Source: Fredinandcohnia aciditolerans (lineage in GTDB: Bacteria > Bacillota > Bacilli > Bacillales > Bacillaceae_L). From it: a DNA stretch of 54,617 bases. The DNA lies in contig QGHH01000034.1 in assembly GCA_003640645.1 (NCBI GenBank), positions 1 through 54,617 on the forward strand, in the 5' to 3' direction. A model generated the notes under the pieces. The model did no database searches, had not been told where the DNA came from, and was given only the letters and a program-made list of their open reading frames with translations. Position numbers and translations under genes: made by a program. Shown in pieces: positions 1-8,356 of the stretch; position 1 is the stretch's first letter; each line of letters opens with the position of its first letter.

Positions 1-200
1 TCCATTGCCTTTTGACAGGCTTCTTCCAAAAGAACACTATGTGCTTTTTCATAGGAATCTTGTCCAAGCCATAAATCAGCATGAAGAGTATCGAAGTCAT
101 CTGGAATAGCCCCATTAGCTTCAAATGGGCCACCAATTGTCCCAGTTGAGATAATGACAGGCTTTTGTTCAAAAATCCAAGTCCGATAACCCGTAAGCAT
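1..200 (-). CDS. spoVAD: SpoVAD, N-terminal part (runs off the window edge)
   Basis: These are the first 66 codons of a SpoVAD-type protein, a thiolase-fold dipicolinic-acid-binding component of the spore SpoVA channel. The start overlaps the spoVAC stop as TAATG. The N-terminus (MLTGYRTWIFEQKP) matches the family opening, and the reading frame is still open at base 1. The C-terminal 168 codons of a SpoVAD gene lie at the other end of the window; together they lack roughly residues 67-171 of a protein of about 338 residues. The family call is firm. Whether both ends are one gene is inference. Confidence 0.9.
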   Translation of the reverse strand, partial: MLTGYRTWIFEQKPVIISTGTIGGPFEANGAIPDDFDTLHADLWLGQDSYEKAHSVLLEEACQKAM

Positions 201-679
201 TATAAACCACCCCACTTGATTAAAATGGTTTTAGTGAGTGCAATGACAAAAGCAGAAAAAACACCAAATAAAATTACCGACCCTGCCAATTTAAATATAT
301 TACCGCCTACGCCTAGAACAAATCCTTCTGATCGGTGCTCAATGGCAGGTGATATCACCGCATTTCCAAATCCTGTTACGGGTACAGCTGTTCCAGCACC
401 TCCGAATTGGGCCATTCGATCATATACACCAAAACCAGTGAGAAGCATCGTAATAAAAATCAACGTACCTACCGTCGGATTTCCTGCCGTTTGCTCAGTA
501 AAATCAAAATAATAAATGTAAAAGTCTGTAATAAACTGACCAATCAGACAAATAAGGCCACCGGTTAAAAAGGCCTTTATGCAATTTTGAACAACAGGTC
601 TTTTGATTTCTCGTTGTTTTTGCAACTTTTGGTATTCCTGTTGTACAGGAGTGAGTTTTTTCTTTTGATTGTTAGACAT
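200..679 (-). CDS. spoVAC: SpoVAC, spore DPA-channel membrane protein
   Basis: 159-residue membrane protein of the SpoVAC/SpoVAEb family, which forms the inner-membrane channel for Ca-dipicolinate in spores. A charged N-terminal tail of about 30 residues is followed by several hydrophobic segments with the family motif GAGTAVPVTGFGNA. An AGGAAGGG ribosome site precedes the ATG. It is gene 3 of the order DUF1657, YhcN, SpoVAC, SpoVAD, SpoVAEb, DUF1657, 2Duf known for the mobile spoVA2mob operon that raises spore heat resistance. The stop overlaps the spoVAD start, so the two are probably translationally coupled. Confidence 0.93.
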   Translation of the reverse strand: MSNNQKKKLTPVQQEYQKLQKQREIKRPVVQNCIKAFLTGGLICLIGQFITDFYIYYFDFTEQTAGNPTVGTLIFITMLLTGFGVYDRMAQFGGAGTAVPVTGFGNAVISPAIEHRSEGFVLGVGGNIFKLAGSVILFGVFSAFVIALTKTILIKWGGL

Positions 680-695
680 AACTCTACCCTTCCTC

Positions 696-1151
696 TTAGG
701 TTTGTTCTTTCATAAGACTTTTCAGTTTGTTCAAATCCCTTTTCAGGTTCTTCTTATTCGTATCATGTTGTTGTAACTTTTGTTCGATTTTTTCAAGCTC
801 CCAGAACATTTTTTTATCACTAGACACAAATACTTTATAATCTGGATACATTCCTTCCAAGTCAGATTTTACTGACTTCTCGATATTTTTTAATCGGAAA
901 CGGTTGAAATTTTCGACTTTTACCGCTACTAAAAGCTCCTTATCTGTATTTACTGCCTTTACATCCGAAATTTCTTCCTTGGTAATAATCTTTTCTTTAG
1001 CATGATTAGAAACAGATTGTTCAATTGGTTTACTTGTATGTATTTGTGAAATACTCGAATGATTTTTCTCACCTACCTGATTCTCGTTTCCGTTACACCC
1101 TGAACCCATTCCGATAAGGATTAAAATGAAAAATAACATTTTCACTTTCAT
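696..1151 (-). CDS. YhcN/YlaJ-type sporulation lipoprotein
   Basis: 151-residue predicted lipoprotein. A signal peptide of about 18 residues ends at a lipobox-like GSGC, with Cys19 as the lipidation site. A long charged region follows with the heptad-like C-terminus typical of YhcN/YlaJ spore inner-membrane lipoproteins. The ATG at 1151 is preferred over an upstream one because GGAGGTGA lies at ideal distance. It is gene 2 of the spoVA2mob order, between the first DUF1657 gene and spoVAC. The cysteine's -3 residue is Gly rather than Leu, so the lipobox is imperfect. Confidence 0.85.
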   Translation of the reverse strand: MKVKMLFFILILIGMGSGCNGNENQVGEKNHSSISQIHTSKPIEQSVSNHAKEKIITKEEISDVKAVNTDKELLVAVKVENFNRFRLKNIEKSVKSDLEGMYPDYKVFVSSDKKMFWELEKIEQKLQQHDTNKKNLKRDLNKLKSLMKEQT

Positions 1152-1185
1152 GAAATCACCTCCATGTATTACCAGTATTGGGATG

Positions 1186-1221
1186 CTAAAAAAAGGTTGG
1201 CCTCTCAACCAACCTTTTCGT
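1186..1221 (-). terminator. Intra-operon hairpin with T run
   Basis: Read on the minus strand, AAAGGTTGG, a short loop and CCAACCTTTTTTT form a Rho-independent-type hairpin between the DUF1657 gene and the YhcN-like gene. It would reduce read-through, making the first gene more abundant than the rest of the operon. Confidence 0.6.
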
Positions 1222-1229
1222 CATACTCA

Positions 1230-1436
1230 TTATTGTTGTTTGTATTGAGGTTCTTCTTGTTCGATTTGTTGAACACGTGGTTCAACATTATCAATAACAG
1301 ATTGGGTTTGGGTAGCAGCATCTTGATAAAGTTGCTTTGCTTGTTCATTATCTGTACTAAGAGCAAATGTTTCAAAGCTAGCTTGAGCGCTTTTTAAGCC
1401 GGCTAAAGCTGTTTTAACGTCACTGATGACTGTCAT
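1230..1436 (-). CDS. DUF1657 protein, first gene of spoVA2mob
   Basis: 68-residue DUF1657 protein of unknown biochemical role, found in spoVA2mob-type operons of Bacillaceae. It begins MTVISDVKTALAGLKSAQAS and resembles in length and pattern the second DUF1657 protein at 53541-53747. The ATG at 1436 has AGGAGGTG at the right distance, so an upstream ATG in the same frame is not needed. It is the promoter-proximal gene, followed by a terminator-like hairpin and then the YhcN, SpoVAC and SpoVAD genes. Confidence 0.9.
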   Translation of the reverse strand: MTVISDVKTALAGLKSAQASFETFALSTDNEQAKQLYQDAATQTQSVIDNVEPRVQQIEQEEPQYKQQ

Positions 1437-1471
1437 GAATAACACCTCCTATATTTTATTTTGACCTTTAT

Positions 1472-1501
1472 TAGATTGCAGTATTAAAAGATTTTTATTC
1501 A
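1472..1501 (-). promoter_or_regulatory. Predicted sigma-G promoter of spoVA2mob
   Basis: Minus strand: TGAATA (-35, 1501-1496), 17 bp spacer, CAATCTA (-10, 1478-1472). This fits the sigma-G pattern TGNATA-N17/18-CATNNTA with one mismatch, about 36 bp upstream of the first start codon. Forespore expression is expected for spoVA operons. Prediction only. Confidence 0.6.
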
Positions 1502-1785
1502 TTGAATTTTATCAGACTTTAAATATTTAAAAATTTAGATATGTAATTTTCCACTGCTTTTGGAAAAGATACACATGTAAGAAAAAGCGATGAGAGGAGG
1601 ATAGTGAAAATGGACAATTAAGTTATTAATAAACGGATTAAAATACAGAAAATTTATTCGTAGTTACTAGGTGTCTTGGAAATTGTTACATTGCAGGGAA
1701 TTCCTTTTCAAACACAGTGAAGGACTTGTCAATGGAGTATTTTACAATTTGTTTGTCTCATTAATATTTTTTCAATAAACAAGAA

Positions 1786-1992
1786 ATGGTGAAAAAAGCG
1801 AGGTATACATTAGTAATGTACAAGGACTATACTGAAAATATTTTAGGAACAAAACCACGAGCTAGACATAAGAAAATAATTGAAAATTATTTAGATGAAA
1901 GTTTTACCAATCCTATCATACATAAGGAAATTCATGGTGACAAAGTCTATGTCCCCTTAGATTTAAACAGGGTCTGGAATAGGATAAATTAA
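1786..1992 (+). CDS. Hypothetical small basic protein
   Basis: 68 residues, basic (MVKKARYTLVMYKDYTENIL), with no family I recognise. Composition looks protein-like and the frame is followed by a strong hairpin, but the ribosome site before the ATG is poor (only AAGAA). The upstream 1502-1785 contains a GGAGG followed by a tiny aborted frame and nothing else I can name. It could be a real small gene or a remnant. Confidence 0.4.
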   Translation: MVKKARYTLVMYKDYTENILGTKPRARHKKIIENYLDESFTNPIIHKEIHGDKVYVPLDLNRVWNRIN

Positions 1993-2009
1993 TATTTAGT
2001 TTAGCCACA

Positions 2010-2043
2010 AATACTCCCCACCTACGTGTAGGTGGGGAGTATT
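2010..2043. terminator. Perfect 16-bp inverted repeat
   Basis: AATACTCCCCACCTAC and its exact complement are separated by two bases. It lies 18 bp after the 68-codon gene and may end its transcript, though no T run follows, so it could instead be a small palindromic repeat. Confidence 0.45.
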
Positions 2044-2162
2044 TAATGCTATCTAGAGGTGGGGGGGTCTTTAAAACTAGTCTAAAACACCTGCATATTT
2101 TTGACCGCTGTGTGGCAATCTACCTAAAGTGATTACAACATTGTTAACAAGGAGGAAACATC

Positions 2163-2444
2163 ATGCAACAAATGCAGACGGGTATGAATAATCAACAAGC
2201 ACAAGCTTTAATGACACAACCGCCTGAAATAATGTCAACAAAGGATCATCTCTATGTAAACGATATGTTAAGCTGGAATTTACTTGCGATGAAGAAAATG
2301 CATTTTTTCGCTCAACAATGTCAAAATCCCGAAGTAAGAGCAGCACTTGAACAAGCTGGACAAATGCATGATCGACACTATCAACAGCTGCTTCAACAGA
2401 TGCAACAGTATGTAACTCAACCTTCACAAAATATGAATCAATAA
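2163..2444 (+). CDS. CotF-like spore coat protein
   Basis: 93-residue protein rich in Gln and Met, with a central helical segment (STKDHLYVNDMLSWNLLAMK) typical of CotF-domain spore proteins. It has an AAGGAGG ribosome site 8 bp upstream. A second CotF-like gene follows 13 bp later, so the two probably form a sporulation operon. CotF family members are coat-associated; the exact layer cannot be deduced. Confidence 0.75.
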   Translation: MQQMQTGMNNQQAQALMTQPPEIMSTKDHLYVNDMLSWNLLAMKKMHFFAQQCQNPEVRAALEQAGQMHDRHYQQLLQQMQQYVTQPSQNMNQ

Positions 2445-2457
2445 GGAGGAAACTATA

Positions 2458-2805
2458 GTGGAAAATAATACTCCAAATAGGATTAAAAATCCTGAAACAC
2501 CAGTCCCTAAGACGCCGCAAATGAACGATAGAGATTTTCTAAACGATGCCTTAACTACGGAAAAATATATATCTTCCTCATACTCGACTGCATTAAAAGA
2601 AGCTAGCCATGAATCGTTGTATCGTACAATAGCGTCTGTTTCCCAAGAAACAGAAGACTGTCACCGCAATCTATATAACTTAATGTTTAAAAACGGATGG
2701 TACGGTTTGGAAAAAGAAACTCCACAAACTATTCAACAATCGGTTCAGCAATTTTCTAACTACATGCAAAGTCAAGATCCATATAGAGGTAATGTAATAC
2801 AATAA
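2458..2805 (+). CDS. CotF-domain spore coat protein
   Basis: 115 residues starting at GTG with AAGGAGG upstream. It contains the CotF-type helical hairpin (MNDRDFLNDALTTEKYIS ... SQETEDCHRNLYNLM), followed by a Gln-rich tail. It is the second gene of a two-gene set with the CotF-like gene at 2163-2444. The GTG is preferred because no ATG lies near the ribosome site. A hairpin at 2868-2892 probably ends the transcript. Confidence 0.8.
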   Translation: MENNTPNRIKNPETPVPKTPQMNDRDFLNDALTTEKYISSSYSTALKEASHESLYRTIASVSQETEDCHRNLYNLMFKNGWYGLEKETPQTIQQSVQQFSNYMQSQDPYRGNVIQ

Positions 2806-2867
2806 AAGAACACGTGTTTCAAGAAGAATAAACTCAAGGTAAAACAACAATAGTTATGCGAGACAAA

Positions 2868-2892
2868 AGGTTGGTTAGTTGTTAACCAACCT
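2868..2892 (+). terminator. Hairpin after the cotF-like pair
   Basis: AGGTTGGTTA, a 4-base loop and TAACCAACCT, followed by an A-rich stretch rather than a T run. It is probably the end of the cotF-like transcript. The same AGGTTGG stem sequence occurs in the spoVA2mob hairpin at 1186-1221. Confidence 0.45.
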
Positions 2893-2937
2893 AGAAAATA
2901 ATTTAGAATTTACAACAATCGAAAGGGCGGCGGTAAG

Positions 2938-3264
2938 ATGAATCTTAAGTGGATGAAACTTTTATCAACGGTTTTTCTTTCAATTTTCTTGTTATTAGGG
3001 TGTAATAATGGAGATGACGATAATAATCCACCACCGGAGGATGTAACTCCAGGGACAGAGGAACCAATTGAAGATCCTATCGACGCAACAGATTCAGATA
3101 CTATTGATCAACATAATGTCACCCCTGATACAGAAGAACCAATTGAAGATCCGATCGATGCAACAGATCCAGATACTATTGATGAACATAATGTCACCCC
3201 TGATACAGAAGAATCAATTGAAGATCCTGAAGACGCAACAGATCCAGATACTATTGATGAATAA
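2938..3264 (+). CDS. Acidic repeat lipoprotein
   Basis: 108 residues. A signal peptide ends in a good lipobox (LLLGC, Cys at about 22). The rest is almost entirely acidic and built of three 25-residue repeats (unit VTPDTEEPIEDPIDATDPDT + IDEHN). There are essentially no basic residues after the signal peptide. It is probably tethered to a membrane and highly extended. GGGCGG lies before the ATG. The gene follows cotF-like genes and is closed by a strong terminator. No family recognised; a spore or cell-surface role is a guess from context. Confidence 0.65.
   Translation: MNLKWMKLLSTVFLSIFLLLGCNNGDDDNNPPPEDVTPGTEEPIEDPIDATDSDTIDQHNVTPDTEEPIEDPIDATDPDTIDEHNVTPDTEESIEDPEDATDPDTIDE
3043..3261 (+). 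repeat. Three 75-bp in-frame tandem repeats
   Basis: Repeat units begin at 3043, 3118 and 3193 and encode the 25-residue acidic unit of the lipoprotein gene. The unit length is a multiple of three, so copy-number change would keep the frame. Confidence 0.85.
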
Positions 3265-3270
3265 GTTTAT

Positions 3271-3300
3271 ACACCGTTTGTTCTCAAACGGTGTTCTTTA
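3271..3300 (+). terminator. Terminator of the acidic lipoprotein gene
   Basis: ACACCGTTTG, loop TTCT, CAAACGGTGT, then TCTTTA. A ten-base-pair stem immediately follows the stop codon. Confidence 0.8.
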
Positions 3301-3383
3301 TGTATCAAGATTCAAGGATGTTAATAAGAAATTTAATACTTATATTGCAGCATTTTCTAATAACGAATTTATAGAGGTGTCTC

Positions 3384-4025
3384 ATGACAAAATTACGAAA
3401 GTCCTTATTGGTTACTGTTTCCGTACTTATTCTTCTATCCATAGGGTTATTATTCATAGTACCAAATACAAGAAACAAAGAGAATCCCGAAAATAAAACA
3501 GTTGCTGTCAAAAACAAATTTAATCCCCCTATAACCAATGTCCAAAATGTTGAATACGAAAAAAATGTTCTTCAAATAAACAGCCTTTCCATGGGTCAAA
3601 CCGTCAAGAATCAATTAAAAAATGATCCTTCCGTTTTTCTAATTAAACACAATGAAAAAACTGAGAGTCATTATATTAAGAAAGAAGTAAACGTTACATT
3701 CAAGACTCTTCCCTCAACAAAGGAAATAAAAAGGATAACACAGGAGATAAATGGCACTATCATTAAAAAGCTAAATTCTACGATTGTTTTTCGTTCTAAT
3801 ACGCTTTCGACCAAGGAACTTATTGAATATTTTAACAGACAGGCTATGGTTGAATTTGCTGAACCCAATTATCTTTATCTGCAAAATCAAATTGGACTTC
3901 CTAATGATTTGCTATATAGAGAACAATACCAATGGAACTTATCGGCAATTCAAATATTGAAGATTGCCTACCAGTTGATACCCCTTATTAGGGGTTTTTC
4001 TTTTAGAGATTTGAAGCTGGATTAA
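3384..4025 (+). pseudogene. Truncated subtilisin-like (S8) protease: signal anchor and prodomain only
   Basis: The first ~190 codons look like the N-terminal half of a secreted subtilase. There is a hydrophobic segment at residues 7-27, then a propeptide-like domain, then PNYLYLQNQIGLPNDLLYRE and QYQWNLSAI, the hallmark lead-in to the S8 catalytic domain. The sequence then breaks into unrelated residues and a terminator. No Asp, His or Ser catalytic motif remains, so the product cannot be a protease. GAGGTG precedes the ATG, so a truncated product could still be made. Probably a deletion remnant. Confidence 0.7.
3980..4003 (+). terminator. Terminator-like hairpin inside the truncated subtilase frame
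   Basis: ACCCCTTATTAGGGGT followed by TTTTCTTTT. It lies where the subtilase homology is lost, so it may be the original 3' terminator brought close by an internal deletion. Confidence 0.6.
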
Positions 4026-4108
4026 TATGAATGAAATTTTGCACATTCTGAAATATAGTGGAAAGAATAGCACATTATATCAGATTTTTAGCCGAACGAA
4101 TTTGAAAA

Positions 4109-4928
4109 TTGGAATCCGATATAATGTGCTCGTTTACAGAAGAGTTAGGAACACCTCTATTTGAACGACTAGGGAAACGGATCTTCCTTACAGAATCTGG
4201 TATGAAATTAAAAAATTATGCTGAAAAAATGATCAAGCTTGATAAAGAAATGCGCCATGCAGTAACAGGAGAAAATAAACTAAAACCAATCTTGACAATT
4301 GGTGCACAAGAGAGTCAATGTACGTACCGACTACCAGTAATACTACAGAAGTTTAAACAATTGCATCCTCAAGTCGAACTAGTATTTAAACCTGTCCATA
4401 CGAGCGAAATCGCAAAGAACTTATTACAAACTGATATCCTAGACTTGGCATTCATCACCGATACACGAAAAGTTTTGCCAACCATTCATACTGAAACTTT
4501 GCTAGAAGAGGATTTAGTTTTAGTTGCATCACACACACATCATTTGCATAGAAAAGAAAAACTGACATTAAAGGCAATAGCACAAGAAACGATTTTATTA
4601 ACCGAAAAAGGCTGTTCTTATAGAACACAATTTGAAAGTAAATTCCAGCTAGAAGGGATATACCCAGACCACGTAATCGAATTTGTTAGTATTGAAGCAA
4701 TTAAACAATGTGTGATTGCAGGGTTGGGCATTTCTCTTCTACCTAGAATGGTTGTGGAAAAGGTACTTAACAGTGGATCGTTATTCAAATTACCTATCCC
4801 TTTAGCGTTGAACCCAATTTTTACAGAGATGGCTTGGCATAAAGACAAGTATATCCCCTCTTGAGGATTTTATTGAAATTGCTCACATGCAATATAATAG
4901 CTTTCAAAAAGAAATGAAAGAATCCTGA
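4109..4928 (+). pseudogene. LysR-family regulator remnant
   Basis: The frame holds the end of the LysR HTH linker (TEELGTPLFERLGKRIFLTESG) and the whole effector-binding domain. The N-terminal winged helix is not recognisable upstream, where the frame is broken. Near the C-terminus a run CCCC at 4855-4858 seems to carry one extra base. Removing one restores a tail (LEDFIEIAHMQYNSFQKEMK) ending at 4928, whereas as written the frame stops at 4864. With the DNA-binding domain lost it should be non-functional. Confidence 0.75.
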
Positions 4929-5188
4929 GGTATTTTCTTCAGTATTCTTGTAAGTAAAGATCAAAAGGGCTATGTTTGAACAACTTAATCTTTCGATTAT
5001 TAGAATATCTATGTTCACTATAGATAAACAACCCAATTTCCTAATATGCCTTCTTTGATGATTGTTAACACATGTTAAACATCACTCTTCAACTAATCTG
5101 CTCAATTCGTATTATAATGTTAGCCAGAATGCTAAATATTTTCTTGTTGACCATTTTAGATAAACCACATCAACAAAAAGGTTTAAGG

Positions 5189-6409
5189 TTAGGATGCTTT
5201 TTTATTACCAATATTAGAATCGATAAACTTAAAGTACGGCAGAAAAGTTCCCAATAAAGACATTGTACAAATAATGGTTCCTATCAAAAAGTACATTGGC
5301 CGTATTCCCCAGACTTCACTTAAGAAACTGCCTATAAATACACCTAACGGCATTGCTCCTCTTATAATAAATAGACGAACCGAGGAAACCTTACCCATCA
5401 AGTTGTTTGGCACAGTTTGCTGAAATATAGTTATATTTTGCACACTAAAAAATGCCATAGCTATTCCAGCAATAACCTCAGTGAAAAGTGCAAAAATGAT
5501 GCTATTGTTAAGGCCTAATGATATAAATGTTAGACCTCCTATTACTAAAGACCCTAACATTATTACCCTGCGACTTTTATATGTAACTTTTCCAACTAGT
5601 ATTGAACCAATTACATAGCCCAATGGGAAACTTGCCATAAAATAACCATATTCGGAAAAACTCCCAGATAATTCTTCAGTTATATATGGGAGAGTAACCA
5701 CCATTGTTACTCCTACTCCAAACTGAACAAAAGCTAAAAAGACCCCTAGCCAAACTATTATTGGTTGTTTGAAGAAATAGGATATACCTTCTATGAATTG
5801 TTCCATCCACGTTTTCCGTACATTATTTGGAACTTTTGTCTCTTTTATAAATAGCAATAATGTTCCACTTGTGATAAGTGATGCACTAACAAAAATTAAT
5901 GTAGGTGTTACACCTGAGTACTCTACAACGAAACCGCCCAATATTGGAGCAATGAACGTCATTAATCTAACCGTTCCATCAATATATGCGTTGGCTACAC
6001 GTAATTGATCTTTTTCCACAATTATTGGTGTTATTGCTTGATTAGCCGGTGTATAAACAGGAGTTATTAACCCGACTATTATTTGAACTGCAAAAATATG
6101 CCACTTGTCCAGTTCGCCAATTATCAGTGCAATTAGTGGTATTAGGAATATTAGTCCTCTTGTCCATTGAGAAAATATCATAATCCACTTTCGACTCCAT
6201 CTGTCAATAAATGGGCCTATAAACAATTGTAGAATGAGTGAAGGTATAAAATATAGTAGCCACATACTTCCTAAGGCAATTGTAGAATTCGTAAGTTGAT
6301 AGATAAGAATTGAGTTACAAAATGTTCCAAAAGCACCTCCTAATTCAGAGATACCATTTCCAATCCAAACGAAAACAAATGAGCGATTCTTTAAAATGTT
6401 ACTATTCAT
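5189..6409 (-). CDS. MFS transporter, EntS-like exporter
   Basis: About 406-residue major facilitator with about 12 hydrophobic segments, including the family's cytoplasmic loop motif (IGPFIDRWSRKWIMIFSQ). This subgroup (EntS/MFS_3-like) exports siderophores, macrolides or other small molecules; the substrate cannot be deduced. The start at 6409 is chosen because GGGGG lies 6 bp upstream. It is the second gene of a pair with the ArsR-like regulator, 15-21 bp downstream of it, suggesting that the regulator controls the exporter. Confidence 0.85.
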   Translation of the reverse strand: MNSNILKNRSFVFVWIGNGISELGGAFGTFCNSILIYQLTNSTIALGSMWLLYFIPSLILQLFIGPFIDRWSRKWIMIFSQWTRGLIFLIPLIALIIGELDKWHIFAVQIIVGLITPVYTPANQAITPIIVEKDQLRVANAYIDGTVRLMTFIAPILGGFVVEYSGVTPTLIFVSASLITSGTLLLFIKETKVPNNVRKTWMEQFIEGISYFFKQPIIVWLGVFLAFVQFGVGVTMVVTLPYITEELSGSFSEYGYFMASFPLGYVIGSILVGKVTYKSRRVIMLGSLVIGGLTFISLGLNNSIIFALFTEVIAGIAMAFFSVQNITIFQQTVPNNLMGKVSSVRLFIIRGAMPLGVFIGSFLSEVWGIRPMYFLIGTIICTMSLLGTFLPYFKFIDSNIGNKKAS

Positions 6410-6430
6410 ATCCATCCCCCGTTATAACTA

Positions 6431-7474
6431 TTACCTATTTAAAAAAAGATTTAACTCTTTTGATAGAATTTCAACAGCTTTCCTTTTAAGTGAATACTTA
6501 GAATCACTAATATTCACTAATTTAGCTGCCCTTAATATCTTCAAGTGATGATGGATTGTTGACTTGCCGATGTTTAATTGATTTGTAATATCATGTAAGG
6601 TGCGGTCTTCTTCATATAACAGTTTTACAATTCTCATACGAATCTCGTCTCCTAGTGCCTTATATTTAAGTACCAGAAAATTGTTTGGAGTGTATCTATC
6701 ATTAGGAGAAATACTTTCGTTTGCAACAGGGTAATAAAATACTTTTGTACCCTCAATATCAGCTTCAATATTCCAAGGCCGATAAATGTATTGAGGGATT
6801 AAAAGAACATCGTTTACACTTGGTTCCGGCAAATAAATAACGCCACCAGTTGCCCATTCAACCAGTTCTTCAGGAGTTAATTTTTCCAGCATCTCTTTTT
6901 TCGTTTCATAGTCAGTTCGTAGAATTGTGTTAAATTTATATGAATCTTTCTTTATAACAGTCTTATACCATCCATTCATTACTCCTATAAGATGTCTTTT
7001 TAGATGCTTAATATCAGACCTTCCAATGAATTCAATATACCGAGGATAAAAGGGATTGTCGGATGTTAACACTTTCATTTCATTTAAAGCCGATTCCTCA
7101 CCTAATGCAGCTTTATATCTAATATCTTGAAACTCCATTCCGATAAAAGGTAAACAAATAAATTTTAGGTCATTATCCGGAACGTCCATTATGTAAGATT
7201 CAAACTCCGACAAATCAGAAAACCTCTTCTTATGTAACAATTGCAGTAATGCTTTCCAGGTATTATTCCTTTCTACATAATCTAAATGATCTAGTAATTC
7301 TTTTGATAATGAACTCTTGATATCATCCCAATAATCTAATGGTTGGTCTAATGTATTGATTATTGGGGTATTTGTGATTGCAGCTATACCCAGAGCACAT
7401 TCCCACAAAACAGAGTAATCGAGTAAAACTTTGTAAGTTTCTCTCTTCCTACTTGTCAGATTTAAAACATCCAT
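6431..7474 (-). CDS. ArsR-like winged-helix regulator with large N-terminal domain
   Basis: About 347 residues. The last ~85 form an ArsR-type winged helix (ALGDEIRMRIVKLLYEEDRT ... NIGKSTIHHHLKILRAAKLV). The N-terminal ~250 residues are a domain seen in long ArsR-family regulators and hold no recognisable metal site. It lies directly upstream of the MFS exporter and is probably its regulator. The start at 7474 is chosen over an ATG that touches the AGGAAG ribosome site. A ligand cannot be named. Confidence 0.8.
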   Translation of the reverse strand: MDVLNLTSRKRETYKVLLDYSVLWECALGIAAITNTPIINTLDQPLDYWDDIKSSLSKELLDHLDYVERNNTWKALLQLLHKKRFSDLSEFESYIMDVPDNDLKFICLPFIGMEFQDIRYKAALGEESALNEMKVLTSDNPFYPRYIEFIGRSDIKHLKRHLIGVMNGWYKTVIKKDSYKFNTILRTDYETKKEMLEKLTPEELVEWATGGVIYLPEPSVNDVLLIPQYIYRPWNIEADIEGTKVFYYPVANESISPNDRYTPNNFLVLKYKALGDEIRMRIVKLLYEEDRTLHDITNQLNIGKSTIHHHLKILRAAKLVNISDSKYSLKRKAVEILSKELNLFLNR

Positions 7475-7568
7475 ATATAACACCATCTTCCTAAATATAC
7501 TTATGTTATATTCTATAATTATCGAATTTTAAATTCAATATTTTTAGAACATAATGTTAACATAGAAT

Positions 7569-7603
7569 TAAAAAAGAACCCATCCTTTATTAGAAATGGG
7601 TTC
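7569..7603 (-). terminator. Terminator of the kinase gene
   Basis: Minus strand: GAACCCAT, loop, ATGGGTTC, then TTTTTTAA. It lies about 50 bp after the stop of the P-loop kinase gene. Confidence 0.8.
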
Positions 7604-7652
7604 CTTGATCTGGTGCTATTAAGCTAAACGGCTCGCTAGCAGAATAAGAAGT

Positions 7653-8291
7653 TTATTTAGCCCCATTAACAATGAGGTTTGCTCTTTCAAAGGGTTTATG
7701 TTCTTCAATATAAAGGTCTTCTGAAATCATCCAATTATTTTCCCACATAGCACGAGCCTCTTCTCCGTCTCTTAGAAGGCCTCGTGAAATCCTTAGTTCT
7801 CGCGGGCAATCAACCCATATAGTAAAATCGTATTTTTCAGCTAATTCCTTACGAATAGAATAAACACCCTCTATTATGACAATTCCCCCAATGGGGATAG
7901 TATGCCATTCTGCTAAACCATCCGTCTCCCAATCATATCGCTGATAATATCCTTCTTTGTTGTGACTAATAGGTTCAAGAACCTGACTTAATATGCGTTT
8001 CCAATCAAAATCTGCACCAATCGGCTTTTTCTCTGAATGTGTGTTCATAATTTGTGAGGATGGTAAATAAAAATCATCCATATGTACAACAGTTACATTG
8101 GTACTTTTTTCCTTCAATTTATTTGCGAATGTACTTTTTCCTGAACCCCCACAACCATCTATTCCAATTAACAAGGTTGATTGTTTCCTAGGAATTGAAT
8201 CTAATGACCTAACCAATTGTTCAAGATTATTAAATTCACCTTTTTTTGTTTTGAATCTCACTCTATCACCACTTTTAAATTGATTATCCAT
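7653..8291 (-). CDS. Uridine-kinase-like P-loop phosphotransferase
   Basis: 212 residues with a Walker A motif GIDGCGGSGKST at about residues 44-55 and the uridine kinase/phosphoribulokinase-like pattern HMDDFYLP soon after. A Walker-B-like strand (GIVIIEGVYSIR) follows in mid-protein. Such proteins phosphorylate nucleosides, pantothenate or other small alcohols; the substrate here is unknown. It is transcribed alone, with a terminator behind it. The ribosome site before the ATG is weak. Confidence 0.75.
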   Translation of the reverse strand: MDNQFKSGDRVRFKTKKGEFNNLEQLVRSLDSIPRKQSTLLIGIDGCGGSGKSTFANKLKEKSTNVTVVHMDDFYLPSSQIMNTHSEKKPIGADFDWKRILSQVLEPISHNKEGYYQRYDWETDGLAEWHTIPIGGIVIIEGVYSIRKELAEKYDFTIWVDCPRELRISRGLLRDGEEARAMWENNWMISEDLYIEEHKPFERANLIVNGAK

Positions 8292-8356
8292 CTAATTTAA
8301 CTACTTTTTATGAATTGTTATTACACCAAATTATAAAGCTTCAGTCAGGTTTATGG

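Noticed and set aside
3043-3261. Regular 75-bp repeats considered as a CRISPR-like array
   Set aside because: The repeats abut without spacers, keep the reading frame and encode a conserved acidic unit of a lipoprotein.
3068-3496. Long frame overlapping the acidic lipoprotein
   Set aside because: It is the shifted frame of the 75-bp repeats (repeated QIQILL pattern) and runs on through the terminator.
5072-5257. Small frame between the LysR remnant and the MFS gene
   Set aside because: No ribosome site, and it overlaps the 3' end of the MFS gene on the other strand.
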